DNA of 64,000 nucleotides from Maribacter sp. MJ134 (GTDB taxonomy: Bacteria > Bacteroidota > Bacteroidia > Flavobacteriales > Flavobacteriaceae), in the NCBI RefSeq assembly GCF_003970695.1, contig NZ_CP034570.1, positions 2,356,001 to 2,420,000 on the forward strand, read 5' to 3'. Below the pieces are notes generated by a model. That model ran no database searches. It worked only from the letters and a program-made list of their open reading frames with translations, and was not told the origin of the DNA. Below are positions 8,850-18,889 of the stretch, in pieces. A program made the position numbers and the translations under genes. Numbering within the stretch: position 1 is the stretch's first letter; each line of letters begins with the position of its first letter.

Positions 8850-10238
8850 ATGATACGAATACTACCTATACTCCTAATCCTACTATGTGTGGCATGTACC
8901 GGTAAAAAAGAGGTGAAAGCTCCAAATATCCTCATCATCAATGTAGATGATTTGGGATGGAAGGATGTGGGGTTTATGGGAAGTCAATACTATGAAACCC
9001 CCAATATAGATGAATTGGCTGGTCAAGGCATGATTTTTACCAATGGCTATGCATCCGCATCCAATTGCGCACCAAGCAGAGCCTGTTTAATGACGGGGCA
9101 ATGGACACCACGTCACGGGGTTTATACGGTAACACCTTCCGCCAGAGGGAAATCTGAAGACCGAAAATTGATTCCCACCAAAAACACCCATACCCTAGCG
9201 GCCAAACACAAGATATTACCAGAGGTTTTACAGGAAAACGGATATACCACTTGCCACGCTGGCACATGGCATTTGAGCGACAACCCTTTGGAATATGGTT
9301 TTGATATAAATATTGGAGGTGCCCACAACGGACTTCCGAAAAGTTATTATCCACCTTATAAAAATGTGGCTATAGAAAAAGGGAAGACCGAATACCTCAC
9401 GGATTTAATTGTTGAAAAGGCCCTCAACTTCATTGACACGGTTCAAAAACCATTTTATTTAAACTATGCTCCTTATGCGGTGCACGTACCCATTATGCCG
9501 GTGGACAGCATTGTTCCCAAATACGAAAAGAAGTCGCCCTGGCAAGGACAAGAAAATGCTGAATATGCCTCAATGGTCGATAATTTGGACAGAAACATTG
9601 GTTTAATTATCGGTAAACTAAAAGAGAGGGGGCTTTATGACAATACGCTAATTGTATTCACCTCCGATAATGGCGGCCTGTACGGCATCACCAAACAAAA
9701 ACCTTTACGGGCAGGAAAGGGCAGCTATTATGAGGGTGGTATCCGAGAGCCTTTTTTCTTTGTGTTCAACAAAAAAATAAAGCCTGGGACAAAAAGTGCC
9801 GTTCCCATTACCAATCTGGATATTTTTCCGACCGTATTGAAGTATGCACAGGTTGGGTCCCAGTCCCTTCAATTAGATGGTAAAAATTTGGCAGCGGTAT
9901 TAGAGGAACGGCAAACTACCATGGAGCGTCCTCTTTTTTGGCACTTCCCCGTTTATTTACAGGCTTACAATATACATGATAATGAAACCAGAGACTCTTT
10001 GTTCAGAACCCGACCAGGCTCCGTGGTTCGAAAAGGTGATTGGAAACTACATTATTATTTTGAAGATGATGGGATGGAGTTGTATAACCTATCCAAAGAT
10101 ATTGGGGAGAAAAATAATCTAGTCACCGCCCATCCCGAAAAGGCAAACGAATTACTGGAACTGCTTAAAAAATGGTGGGAAGAAACCAATGCCCCAATTC
10201 CAACGGAGTTAAATCCTGAATATAAAACTGAACTATAG
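8850..10238 (+). CDS. Family S1 sulfatase lipoprotein
   Basis: 462 residues from the ATG at 8850. An upstream in-frame ATG at 8757 would put 31 charged residues before the signal peptide, so it is less likely. The N-terminus has a lipoprotein signal peptide (LLCVAC, lipidated Cys16). PNILIINVDDLGW is the metal-binding start of formylglycine sulfatases, and N-C73-A-P-S-R is the C-x-P-S-R signature whose Cys is oxidised to formylglycine. TSDNGG supplies later metal ligands. Such enzymes remove sulfate esters from glycans; the S1 subfamily and target sugar cannot be fixed here. It follows the GH106 remnant directly, as if both once formed one operon. Confidence 0.92.
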   Translation: MIRILPILLILLCVACTGKKEVKAPNILIINVDDLGWKDVGFMGSQYYETPNIDELAGQGMIFTNGYASASNCAPSRACLMTGQWTPRHGVYTVTPSARGKSEDRKLIPTKNTHTLAAKHKILPEVLQENGYTTCHAGTWHLSDNPLEYGFDINIGGAHNGLPKSYYPPYKNVAIEKGKTEYLTDLIVEKALNFIDTVQKPFYLNYAPYAVHVPIMPVDSIVPKYEKKSPWQGQENAEYASMVDNLDRNIGLIIGKLKERGLYDNTLIVFTSDNGGLYGITKQKPLRAGKGSYYEGGIREPFFFVFNKKIKPGTKSAVPITNLDIFPTVLKYAQVGSQSLQLDGKNLAAVLEERQTTMERPLFWHFPVYLQAYNIHDNETRDSLFRTRPGSVVRKGDWKLHYYFEDDGMELYNLSKDIGEKNNLVTAHPEKANELLELLKKWWEETNAPIPTELNPEYKTEL

Positions 10239-10312
10239 TTTAAAGAGATTCTGGACTGCTAAAAAATATGAAGGTCTTGTAAAGAAAGGTGTAGCTAAAA
10301 ATTCAAGACTGC

Positions 10313-10329
10313 CATTATTTCAGATAATG
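10313..10329. terminator. small hairpin between convergent genes
   Basis: CATTAT-TTCAG-ATAATG is a perfect 6-bp stem with a 5-nt loop, midway between two convergent genes (stops at 10238 and 10394). No long T-run follows on either strand, so a terminator role is only suggested by position. Confidence 0.28.
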
Positions 10330-10393
10330 CGAATATCTTCCTTTTAGTGATGTAAGTTGAGATAGGTAATTCGGTTTAGACGAGACCTTTGCT

Positions 10394-11311
10394 TTACTGA
10401 TTTTCAAACTCCCCCCTAAAATCCATCAACATATTCTTGATGATTTCTTTTGGATTACCGTCGGATAAGCTCTCAAAGGATACATAGCCTTGGAATCCCT
10501 GTTTTTTTATCATGGTCGCCATCTTTGACATATCGGTCGGTCTTTTGACTTGGTCGTGATATACATGCTCTTTGATAAACCAATACTTGGCATAGGGTGC
10601 CAGTTTTTCCGCCTCGGCATAGGGGTCATCTGTAGTGCGTAGGCCGGATATATCCAAAATAAGCCCGAACCACTCGGAGTCTACCCGCTCAAGAATAGCG
10701 ATAACTTCATCTGCCGTAAACAAAAACTCATTATGGTTTTGTAGCGTGGCAAAAACGCCAACTTCTGCACCATACCGGGCACATAACTTGTATTCTTCCA
10801 CCAACCATGCTTTTACTTGGTCCTTCGTGTAGCCGTCGGGAAGATTCCTGCCCGTGAAAATTCGCAAAATGGTGGAACCTATCTGTGAGGAAACGGCCAA
10901 CCAATCTTTAATCATTTGTCGGTCCTTTTCTCTTGCTGCCACATCTGCGGTAACAAAATTATTTCGAACGCCGGTCCATGAAATGTTCAAACCTAGTTCC
11001 AACGCCCGTTTTTTTAAAGCAAAAATTTCCGCCTTGTCGGGTAGGTTTGGGTAGCTTGAAAAATAGTAGGAAGTTAAATCTACCGCATGAAGTCCAATAT
11101 CCGCAGCAAACTCCATCATATCGAAAAAATCCATCTTCCCGCTTTTAAACTCATCATTGAACGAGTAGGCATTAACGCTGTATTGCACACGTTGCAGCGT
11201 TGAAACAGGTTTTAAACTATTACCGGTTGAGGCCCCAAACAAGGTGGGAGCCGCAGCAAGGGCGGGTACCATTGTTAATTTACGAAGGGCGTCTCTTCTA
11301 CTATTTTTCAC
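10394..11311 (-). CDS. Tat-exported TIM-barrel sugar isomerase/epimerase-like protein
   Basis: 305 residues. The N-terminus (N-S-R-R-D-A-L-R-K-L, then an Ala-rich stretch) is a twin-arginine signal, so the protein should be exported folded. The mature part fits the AP-endonuclease-2 / xylose-isomerase-like TIM barrel (for example LHAVDLTSYYF, then LQNHNEFLF, GLILDISGL and YVSFESLSDG, with Glu/Asp/His metal ligands). Such proteins isomerise or epimerise sugars, or are 3-keto-sugar hydratases and related enzymes; the reaction here is unknown. It follows the YiaK-like gene by 11 bp and is probably co-transcribed with it. Confidence 0.82.
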   Translation of the reverse strand: MKNSRRDALRKLTMVPALAAAPTLFGASTGNSLKPVSTLQRVQYSVNAYSFNDEFKSGKMDFFDMMEFAADIGLHAVDLTSYYFSSYPNLPDKAEIFALKKRALELGLNISWTGVRNNFVTADVAAREKDRQMIKDWLAVSSQIGSTILRIFTGRNLPDGYTKDQVKAWLVEEYKLCARYGAEVGVFATLQNHNEFLFTADEVIAILERVDSEWFGLILDISGLRTTDDPYAEAEKLAPYAKYWFIKEHVYHDQVKRPTDMSKMATMIKKQGFQGYVSFESLSDGNPKEIIKNMLMDFRGEFENQ

Positions 11312-11322
11312 GGTCTTGGTTT

Positions 11323-12336
11323 TTAGTTATTTAAAAGGTTAATTACCCTGTTCCAAATTTCTTCGCTTACCTGCATCCCGTTTTTTTCATTTTCGATTTT
11401 ATTGGAAAGGGATTTTTCTCCGGGATAATACGTTTTCCCATCTGGACGGGTTGGTGTAATATCCTTTGTATAGGTAATGATTTCTTCTAGCAATTGTTCC
11501 TGAATGTTAGACTGGTGAAATGTTGTAGGGTCAATACACATAAAAATTTGAGATACCCCGTACTCATGTTCTTCCAAGCCCAACTTATAGGTAGACCTCC
11601 CTCCGGATAGTAGCGTGGCAAGCATATCCAAGACTATGGACAGGGCAGAACCTTTCCAATAACCAATGGGGAGTCCGCTTTTGGTCTTTAAAATGTCCTC
11701 CGGATTTTTGGTAAGATTTCCATGTGCATCAAATCCGCCATCATAGGGCAGTTGTGCTCCGCTAAGTTGGTACTCGTTAATTTTACCAAAGGAGAATTGG
11801 GTCATGGCCATATCCAAAACAATGTGTCCTTTTTTTCTTGGAATTGCGATTACCAAGGGATTGTTTCCCAATCGTGACTCCTTCCCGCCCCAGGCCGGCA
11901 TATTGGGCTCGGTGTTGGTAAACATCATACCGATGCAATTTTGTTCCGCGGCCATCCAACCATAATAACCTGCCCGCATCCAATGGTTGGTGTTCCGTAA
12001 TGCCACCAATCCCATTCCGTTTTCTTTCGCCATACCAATGGCTCGTTTCGTGCATTTTATCGCGTTGAGTACACCTGAACCCAAATTGCCATCCCACCGT
12101 TCTATGCTACCAAAACCTTCCTCTTTTTCAGCCTCAGCATCTTTACGGACCAAACCGCGTAGCAGCTGTTCAATAAAGAAGGGTACTCGGTTAATGCCGT
12201 GGGAATTTACACCATGCAAGGTGTTTTCGGTATGTACATGCGCCAATAATTTGGCCTTTTCTGAAGAAAATCCGTATTTGCTAAACAGTGTTGTCAGCAC
12301 TTCGTTCATTTCTTTAGCTGTAATGTTGATAGTCAA
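11323..12336 (-). CDS. yiaK: YiaK-type 2,3-diketo-L-gulonate / 3-dehydro-L-gulonate dehydrogenase
   Basis: 337 residues of the malate/L-lactate/ureidoglycolate dehydrogenase (Ldh2) family. Landmarks shared with E. coli YiaK are a SHGINR-type active-site motif (SHGVNR in YiaK), the run GLVALRNTNHWMR-x-GYYGW, the segment MPAWGGKESRLGNNPL, and GYWKGSALSIVLDM-ATLLSGG. Length matches the family (about 330). It is NAD(P)-dependent and cytoplasmic (no signal peptide). In E. coli, YiaK reduces 2,3-diketo-L-gulonate to 3-keto-L-gulonate. Here it heads a two-gene minus-strand unit diverging from the rhamnosidase operon. The precise acid-sugar substrate is inferred. Confidence 0.87.
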   Translation of the reverse strand: MTINITAKEMNEVLTTLFSKYGFSSEKAKLLAHVHTENTLHGVNSHGINRVPFFIEQLLRGLVRKDAEAEKEEGFGSIERWDGNLGSGVLNAIKCTKRAIGMAKENGMGLVALRNTNHWMRAGYYGWMAAEQNCIGMMFTNTEPNMPAWGGKESRLGNNPLVIAIPRKKGHIVLDMAMTQFSFGKINEYQLSGAQLPYDGGFDAHGNLTKNPEDILKTKSGLPIGYWKGSALSIVLDMLATLLSGGRSTYKLGLEEHEYGVSQIFMCIDPTTFHQSNIQEQLLEEIITYTKDITPTRPDGKTYYPGEKSLSNKIENEKNGMQVSEEIWNRVINLLNN

Positions 12337-12674
12337 TTCAATTAGTATTACGGATGAAACTAAATTATTAAAAGTTGCTAATACGAACCATGCTAGGGGC
12401 TTTGAAGATAGCTAAAATCTGTAAGTCTAAAATACTCGTCCCAATTACAGGACTTGTATCTTCATGCTATCCCTTATTTCTTAAAATGTCTCCTATACCA
12501 TTTACATAAGACGCACGACTAGCTTCTAATCTAAAGTAGTAAACCTTAATTGATGTTTTAAAGAATCTTTTTAGAACAAAGAATACATCGTTATTTTCCG
12601 CTATGTCAACCATATAGTACAGGATACCCTACCCCTTTCAAAACTGTATTTTAGTCCGTGAGGGATTATAGACA
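12337..12674. other. Divergent intergenic region, 338 bp
   Basis: AT-rich spacer between the minus-strand yiaK unit and the plus-strand GH106 operon. It contains the tandem-hexamer promoter at 12610-12654. I see no clear promoter box for yiaK and no RNA gene. Confidence 0.7.
12610..12654 (+). promoter_or_regulatory. Tandem-hexamer promoter A, GH106 operon
   Basis: CCATAT (12610-12615), AGTA, CAGGAT (12620-12625), then 21 bp to the -7 box TATTTTAG (12647-12654), 20 bp before the ATG at 12675. The two hexamers are 10 bp apart, one helical turn. The same arrangement with the same 21-bp spacing recurs at four other promoters in this window. No TTG -33 box is seen, which fits activator-dependent transcription. 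Confidence 0.72.
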
Positions 12675-15600
12675 ATGAAAAAGCTAATTTTAGGTGTTCT
12701 CACAGTGTTGACGGTGATACTTTTTTCCTGTGAGGAGAAAGGTGAAAATACCCGGAACCTTGCCCAAGAATTTCTAAATCCACCGGCTAGCGCCAAGCCC
12801 AAGACGTGGTTCCATGCCATGAGCGGCAACATGACCAAAGAAGGACTCACCAAAGATTTGGAATCCATGGCCGAGGTTGGCTTGGGTGGGTTATTATTAT
12901 TCAACGTTACCCAAGGCATTCCCAATGGACCTATAAAATACAACTCGGCCGAGCATCATGAAATGATTGACCACGCAGCCAAAGAGGCAGAACGCCTTGG
13001 TCTTTCCTTTGGCGTACATAATTGTGATGGTTGGTCTGCTAGTGGTGGCCCCTGGGTGTTACCCGAAGAATCCATGAAAATGGTGGTTTGGAGCGAAACG
13101 GTTACAGAAGGAGGAAACATCAGTCTCAACTTAAAAGAACCTACAAAAAGAGAGGGGTTTTACAAGGATATTGCTGTAATCGCCTACCCCGCCTTAGATT
13201 CAGAAATAGACGACACTACAAATACCCCGGTAATTACAGCATCTGATACATCGTTGGATACAGCCCTTATTTCTGATGGAAAAATAGATGCCGAATCTAC
13301 TCTAAACGCGAAGAAAGACGAATCCCTATGGGTACAGTTTACCTACCAAAAGCCCAAAACCTTACGGTCCGCCAAAATCATTTTCAACGACCGTCATAGT
13401 ACGGCTATGCTGCAAATCAGTGCGGATGGCATCAATTTTATTGATATACGAAATCTTTTTAAGGTGAGGACGGGAAAAGGAGAATGGGCCATCAACGACC
13501 ATTTTGAGGGTGTTACTTCAAAATATTTTCGCTTAAAGTTTAATCGTACCACCACCTTAAAAGAAGTACAGCTGACCGCAAATTATTTTATAAACAACCC
13601 TTTGGGCAGAACGGCAATCGCCAGAACCGAGGACAAGAATTTAGCTGATATAGGTTCTCCGGATAGCACGATGCTTATAGACCCTTGGCAAATAAGAAAT
13701 CTTTCGAATCAGATGGATGCCAAAGGTGTCCTAAAAACGGAACTGCCAAGTGGCAACTGGACCATAATGCGCTTTGGTTATACCTCCACGGGTGCATTTA
13801 ACAATCCCGCCTCTGACGAAGGTCGTGGCTTGGAAGTGGATAAATTAAGCAGGCCGCCTTTTAAGAAACATTACGATGCCTTTATTAAAAAGGTGGTGAA
13901 CAATGCTAGTCCTGTAGCGCCTAATGCTTTGCAATATATTGAGATTGACAGTTATGAAATGGGAGGCCAAAACTGGACTGATGGTTTTGCCAAAATCTTT
14001 GAGAACGAAAAAGACTATGATTTTATTGAAATGCTTCCCTTAGTAGCGGGAAGATTTATTGGCAATCCTGAAATATCAGAGGCCGTACTATCCGATTACA
14101 GAAAGGTAATTTCCGACCTCATGACCAAAAACTATTTTGAGTATTTTACGGAGCTGTGCAATGCAGACGGACTTAAAAGTTACATAGAACCTTATGGTTT
14201 TGGGCCTTTAAACGATTTGGATATTGGCGGCGTAACCGATATTCCCATGGGGGAATTCTGGATGAACCGCCCTATCACCCAAACCGAATCTGCCGTGTCT
14301 TCTGCCCATATTTATGGCAAACCTGTTATATCTGCAGAATCCTTCACCTCTAACCCTACCATCAACTGGAAAGGTCATCCCGCCATGGCAAAAACTTCTG
14401 GAGACTTAGGGTGGACCTACGGCATCAACGAATTCATGTTCCACAGATTTGCGCACCAGGCCAATCCTAATGTTGCCCCAGGAATGACCATGAACCGTTG
14501 GGGTTTTCATTTGGACAGAACCCAAACCTGGTGGGAAAATGCCGGAAAAGCATGGTTTGACTACATTGCACGTGGCTCTCATATGCTCAGGCAAGGGGTT
14601 CCAGTATCGGATGTATTGATATACGTGGGAGAAGGAGCGCCAAATTCTGCCTATTACAGAGACGATATTTCCCCGGCCATACCAAAAAGCATCAATTTTG
14701 ACAACGTAAATACCGATGTACTTTTAAATAGAATCGCCATTGAAGAAAAGGAATTGGTACTTCCCGAAGGCACATCGTATAAAATACTGCTGCTCCAAAA
14801 TAGCAAAACGATTTCCCTGAAAACCGCAAAACGCATACTGGCCATTGCCAAAAGCGGGGTTCCTGTTTACGGAGAACTTCCTGAAAAATTAGCAGGCTAT
14901 AAAAAAACGGAGGAAGACCTGAAAGCTTTTGACCAAGTAGTGTCCGAATTAAAAACTTTGATAAAATCGGTTACCGAGTGGAAAAGGGTTTTGACAGACC
15001 AGAACATTAGCCCAGATATGCGGTTTCTCAATCAAGAAACTACCGATTACGCACACCGAAAAACCGCTACGGAAGACATCTATTTCTTTTTTAATCCAGA
15101 TACCTTAGAAACGAAAACATTCCATGCCCAGTTCCGAGTAGGCCATAAAATTCCGGAACTATGGAATCCAATGGACGGGAGCATCACCAAACAAGGTCAG
15201 TTTATAACAGAAAATGGCAACACTACTACGCAGATTCGGTTAGATGCAGGAGCATCTATTTTTGTGGTGTTTCGGGAGGATGCCGATACCGTTCATAGCG
15301 CAAAAGAACACAAGGAGCATCTCAACCTCAGCTTATCCAAGGAAAATATCCTTAAAGCAACTGCGACGGAAAACGGCAGTTATTCCGTTCCATTGACCTC
15401 TGGGGGAAGTTGGGATTTTTCGGTGACCGATATCCCGGCGTCCCAAGATATTTCTACCATTTGGGAAGTAACCTTCAACCAAGAGCAAGGGTATGGCGGT
15501 ACTGTACCATTTGACTCCTTGGTAGATTGGAGCGCTCACCCTAAAGATTCCATCAACTATTACAGCGGAACCGCGAGCTATAGCAAAACGATTGTGCTGA

Positions 15601-16025
15601 ATGAAGAAGAAACAAAAAAAGGCACCAAAATACAACTGGATTTGGGCCAGGTTTATATTGTAGGGGAAGTGCTTGTTAACGGTCAACCGGTTGCCGTTTC
15701 GTGGATGCCGCCTTTTAGAGTAGACATTACAGATTACGTAAAAAGTGGCGAGAATCAAATTGAAATTCTGCTCACCAACCAATGGAGTAATAGACTGATC
15801 GGTGATGAACGCTACCCCGCAAATGATGGAGGGTACAAATTAGGACCGCATCGCGCCACCGATTTGACCATGCCGACATGGTACACCAACAATGAACCAA
15901 GGCCTAAAGGAAAAAGAACCACCTTTACTACAGCTCCTTTTTATAAAGTAAACGATGTACTGATGCCATCTGGATTATTAGGCCCGGTGCAACTGCATTT
16001 TTCTAAAACTATAACCCGTAAATAA
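12675..16025 (+). CDS. GH106 alpha-L-rhamnosidase (lipoprotein)
   Basis: 1116 residues, in the usual size range for GH106. The lipoprotein signal ends at VILFSC (Cys19). The start of the catalytic part, FLNPPASAKPKTWFHAMSG and NMTKEGLTKDLESMAEVGLGG, then VHNCDGWSASGGPWV-PEESMK, is characteristic of GH106 (PF17132). About residues 190-300 hold an inserted beta-sandwich. The C-terminus (about 960-1110: LDLGQVYIVGEVLVNG, then PPFRVDIT and SGLLGPV) is a GH2-like jelly roll. These enzymes remove terminal alpha-L-rhamnose in the periplasm or at the surface. First gene of the 12.7-26.0 kb operon, preceded by promoter A; its TAA overlaps the next ATG (TAATG). Confidence 0.93.
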   Translation: MKKLILGVLTVLTVILFSCEEKGENTRNLAQEFLNPPASAKPKTWFHAMSGNMTKEGLTKDLESMAEVGLGGLLLFNVTQGIPNGPIKYNSAEHHEMIDHAAKEAERLGLSFGVHNCDGWSASGGPWVLPEESMKMVVWSETVTEGGNISLNLKEPTKREGFYKDIAVIAYPALDSEIDDTTNTPVITASDTSLDTALISDGKIDAESTLNAKKDESLWVQFTYQKPKTLRSAKIIFNDRHSTAMLQISADGINFIDIRNLFKVRTGKGEWAINDHFEGVTSKYFRLKFNRTTTLKEVQLTANYFINNPLGRTAIARTEDKNLADIGSPDSTMLIDPWQIRNLSNQMDAKGVLKTELPSGNWTIMRFGYTSTGAFNNPASDEGRGLEVDKLSRPPFKKHYDAFIKKVVNNASPVAPNALQYIEIDSYEMGGQNWTDGFAKIFENEKDYDFIEMLPLVAGRFIGNPEISEAVLSDYRKVISDLMTKNYFEYFTELCNADGLKSYIEPYGFGPLNDLDIGGVTDIPMGEFWMNRPITQTESAVSSAHIYGKPVISAESFTSNPTINWKGHPAMAKTSGDLGWTYGINEFMFHRFAHQANPNVAPGMTMNRWGFHLDRTQTWWENAGKAWFDYIARGSHMLRQGVPVSDVLIYVGEGAPNSAYYRDDISPAIPKSINFDNVNTDVLLNRIAIEEKELVLPEGTSYKILLLQNSKTISLKTAKRILAIAKSGVPVYGELPEKLAGYKKTEEDLKAFDQVVSELKTLIKSVTEWKRVLTDQNISPDMRFLNQETTDYAHRKTATEDIYFFFNPDTLETKTFHAQFRVGHKIPELWNPMDGSITKQGQFITENGNTTTQIRLDAGASIFVVFREDADTVHSAKEHKEHLNLSLSKENILKATATENGSYSVPLTSGGSWDFSVTDIPASQDISTIWEVTFNQEQGYGGTVPFDSLVDWSAHPKDSINYYSGTASYSKTIVLNEEETKKGTKIQLDLGQVYIVGEVLVNGQPVAVSWMPPFRVDITDYVKSGENQIEILLTNQWSNRLIGDERYPANDGGYKLGPHRATDLTMPTWYTNNEPRPKGKRTTFTTAPFYKVNDVLMPSGLLGPVQLHFSKTITRK

Positions 16026-18889
16026 TGACTCACAATCGCATAAAATCAAATAAAAATTACTTTTTGCGCTGCATTGGAATTCTACTATTAGCAATCCTCG
16101 GTTCATGTACTGAGGAAAAACCAGGGCCTAACCTATCTTTTGAGCAGCTCTTATGTAATCAGAAAGAAACTCCTAAATCCATTGAAACTGAGAATCCCGT
16201 TTTTTCGTGGATTGTTGACGCCGAAGGGTTCAATAAATCACAATCCGCCTATCATATTTTAGTGGCATCTTCTGAAGAAAAATTAAACGAGAACGATGCC
16301 GATGTTTGGAATTCCAACAAAGTACAAAGCACAACATCTACATTTGTACCCTTTGCCGGCACTAACCTTAAAGCCATGCAGCGTTATTTTTGGAAAGTGA
16401 AAATTTGGGATGAAAACAACAAGGCATCCAACTGGTCCACTACCCAGCATTTTGAAATGGGCTTAATGAATCTTGACAATTGGGGTAACGCTAAATGGAT
16501 TACCCTAACAGAAGATAAAAGGATCTCGCCACACCGTTACAGGGAATACAAAACCGGTAAAATGGCAAAACCCATTATGGTAGAAGGTTTTGCGGCCAGT
16601 TATTTCAGAAAGGAAATAACCGTAGAAAAAGAAGTAGAAAAAGTACAGGCCTACATCTGTGGACTAGGATACTACGAACTCTATTTGAACGGGGAAAAAG
16701 TAGGCGACCACGTGCTGGACCCTGCACCATCCAATTATTACAAGCAGGCCTACTATGTCACCTATGACATAACAGAGGCTATTAAAGAGGATAAAAATGC
16801 CTTTGGTATTCTTTTGGGCAATGGTTTTTACGGACAGAATATCTCTTGGAAAAATGACCCTGAATCTGAAAAGGACTTGGCATACGGCCCACCTACCGTA
16901 AAGCTACTGGTAAAGACCACCTATACCGATGGTACAACTTCTGATTTTTATACGGATAACACATGGAAAGAAAATACCGGTCCCATCGTATTCAACAACA
17001 TCTACGGTGGCGATACCTATGATGCCCGCCATGAAATAAATGGATGGAACACCGTGGGCTACATAGATGATGATTGGGGAACAGCTACGGAAACAGTACC
17101 AAACATTACCAAAGTGAGTGCACAGCAAATACCGCCCATTAAAAAACTAAAAACCTTGGAGCCGCAAAAAGTGTTTAAAGGTTCGGATGGAGAATGGATA
17201 GTTGATTTTGGACAGAACATCGCTGGTTGGGTCAAACTAAATATCCAAGAAAAAGAGGGACAGCTTATAGAGATTACAAATACAGAGGCCTTATTGACGG
17301 ACGGTAGTGATATTTTTCCCGGGTCTACGGGAGGCGGTGCCAACGGTATGCCCCAAATATACAAGTACATCGCTAAAAGCTCAGAGCCGGAATCTTGGGA
17401 ACCAAAATTCAGCTATCATGGTTTTAGGTACGCCAAGATAAAAGGCATTTCCAAAAAGCCGGATGCCAATATGATTAAAGCGGTGCTTGTTGCTACCGAT
17501 ATTGACAACACCGGAAGTTTTTCCTCCTCGGACGATATCCTGAACCAAATGCACAGCATTAGTAAATGGACCATAGAAGATAACCTTCATGGTATTCCGG
17601 AGGATTGCCCCCATCGCGAAAAATGTGGTTGGTTGGGTGATGCCCATGCCTTTGCCGAGTATGCATTGTACAACTACGACATGTACGATTTCTATAAAAA
17701 ATACATGGAAGATATCCGTACCCAAATGCGGCCCACCAAAGGGCATAACGACCCGGATATCAAATTTCAGGTGCCTACCATGATTGCCCCCGGTAAGCGG
17801 ACCTCTACCTATGCAAAAATAGATTGGGGCGTTGCCACCATGTACCTGCCTTGGTACAACTATTTGTTTTATGGAGATGATGCCATCATAAAGGAGTACT
17901 ACCCGGAAATGAAAGAACTGACCAATTTTTATTTGAATTTTAAAGGTGAGAATGGGATTATGCAAGACGGCATGGGCGATTGGTGTCCGCCAAGTTGGGA
18001 CCGAAGGTTAAATCCCGGTGCCATGGAAACTGACCCGATTATTTCCGCCAATGCCTATTTCTTTGATATTTTAGGTGTTATGGAAACTTTTGCAAAAATG
18101 AATAATGACAGCACCTACGAAGCTCAAATGAAAATGGAAAAAGAAGCTTTAAAAAAAGCCTTCAACAAAGCATATTTAAAGCAGAAAGATGGCACCAAAT
18201 ATAAATGGTACCTGAGTCAGACCGCAACGGTACAAGCCTTACAATTTGGTATGGTGCCAGAAGGGGAGATTGAGAATGTAGTCAATGGATTAGTGCACGA
18301 TATTGTTGAAGTAAAAGGAGGGCATCATGCCACGGGGATACATGGAAATAGATATATCTACACCGTGTTGGCAAAGCACGGTAAAGCAGATTTGGCCCAT
18401 GCTATATTAACAACGCCGGACTTCCCCAGTCAGGCCTACCAAATGAACTCCGGATTCACCACATGGCCAGAACGTCAATTTGAGTGGGAAAAGATGGAAG
18501 GACCCACAAATTCTTTAAACCACCCCATGCATAGTGGTTTTGCAGCATATTTTTTTGAGACCCTAGGCGGTGTGCGACCCATTGCGGAACAACCGGGTTT
18601 TAAAGAATTTACGGTAAACCCAGTATTTCCTAGTCATCTCAAGAATAATGACATCAGCATTAGCACGCCTTACGGCACCATTAGTAACGAATGGACAAAA
18701 AATGGCACCGATTTTGAAATGAACCTTAAAGTACCCTTTAATACAATGGCGCGAGTATTCATTGATGAAAAACAAAAAGAGACCTTGAAAATTAATAGCG
18801 AGGACTGGAAAACATTTGCTGTTGGTGATGCAACGAACAATACCATACCCCTAGGTTCGGGAACCTATACCTTAAGTTATAAAAAATGA
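16025..18889 (+). CDS. GH78 alpha-L-rhamnosidase (lipoprotein)
   Basis: 954 residues with a lipoprotein signal (AILGSC). Domain order fits GH78: N-terminal Fn3-like domain (about 35-145), rhamnose-binding jelly roll (GLGYYELYLNGEKVGDHVLDP, about 210-330), second beta domain, (alpha/alpha)6 barrel from about 500, then a C-terminal beta domain. The barrel has the hallmark D527-C-P-H-R-E532-K-C-G-W with its conserved acidic residues, and later NHPMHSGFAAYFFETLGGV. It hydrolyses alpha-L-rhamnosides. Translation is coupled on both sides: 1-bp overlap with GH106 and 4-bp ATGA overlap with the next gene. Having GH78 and GH106 together suggests two kinds of rhamnose linkage. Confidence 0.95.
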   Translation: MTHNRIKSNKNYFLRCIGILLLAILGSCTEEKPGPNLSFEQLLCNQKETPKSIETENPVFSWIVDAEGFNKSQSAYHILVASSEEKLNENDADVWNSNKVQSTTSTFVPFAGTNLKAMQRYFWKVKIWDENNKASNWSTTQHFEMGLMNLDNWGNAKWITLTEDKRISPHRYREYKTGKMAKPIMVEGFAASYFRKEITVEKEVEKVQAYICGLGYYELYLNGEKVGDHVLDPAPSNYYKQAYYVTYDITEAIKEDKNAFGILLGNGFYGQNISWKNDPESEKDLAYGPPTVKLLVKTTYTDGTTSDFYTDNTWKENTGPIVFNNIYGGDTYDARHEINGWNTVGYIDDDWGTATETVPNITKVSAQQIPPIKKLKTLEPQKVFKGSDGEWIVDFGQNIAGWVKLNIQEKEGQLIEITNTEALLTDGSDIFPGSTGGGANGMPQIYKYIAKSSEPESWEPKFSYHGFRYAKIKGISKKPDANMIKAVLVATDIDNTGSFSSSDDILNQMHSISKWTIEDNLHGIPEDCPHREKCGWLGDAHAFAEYALYNYDMYDFYKKYMEDIRTQMRPTKGHNDPDIKFQVPTMIAPGKRTSTYAKIDWGVATMYLPWYNYLFYGDDAIIKEYYPEMKELTNFYLNFKGENGIMQDGMGDWCPPSWDRRLNPGAMETDPIISANAYFFDILGVMETFAKMNNDSTYEAQMKMEKEALKKAFNKAYLKQKDGTKYKWYLSQTATVQALQFGMVPEGEIENVVNGLVHDIVEVKGGHHATGIHGNRYIYTVLAKHGKADLAHAILTTPDFPSQAYQMNSGFTTWPERQFEWEKMEGPTNSLNHPMHSGFAAYFFETLGGVRPIAEQPGFKEFTVNPVFPSHLKNNDISISTPYGTISNEWTKNGTDFEMNLKVPFNTMARVFIDEKQKETLKINSEDWKTFAVGDATNNTIPLGSGTYTLSYKK

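Noticed and set aside
12438-12482. Possible sixth tandem-hexamer promoter (CAGGAC at 12448, TA at 12475)
   Set aside because: The CAGGAC and the 21-bp spacing to TA fit, but the first hexamer position reads GTCCCA, the linker is ATTA, and the box TATTTCTT is poor. Left out as likely chance.
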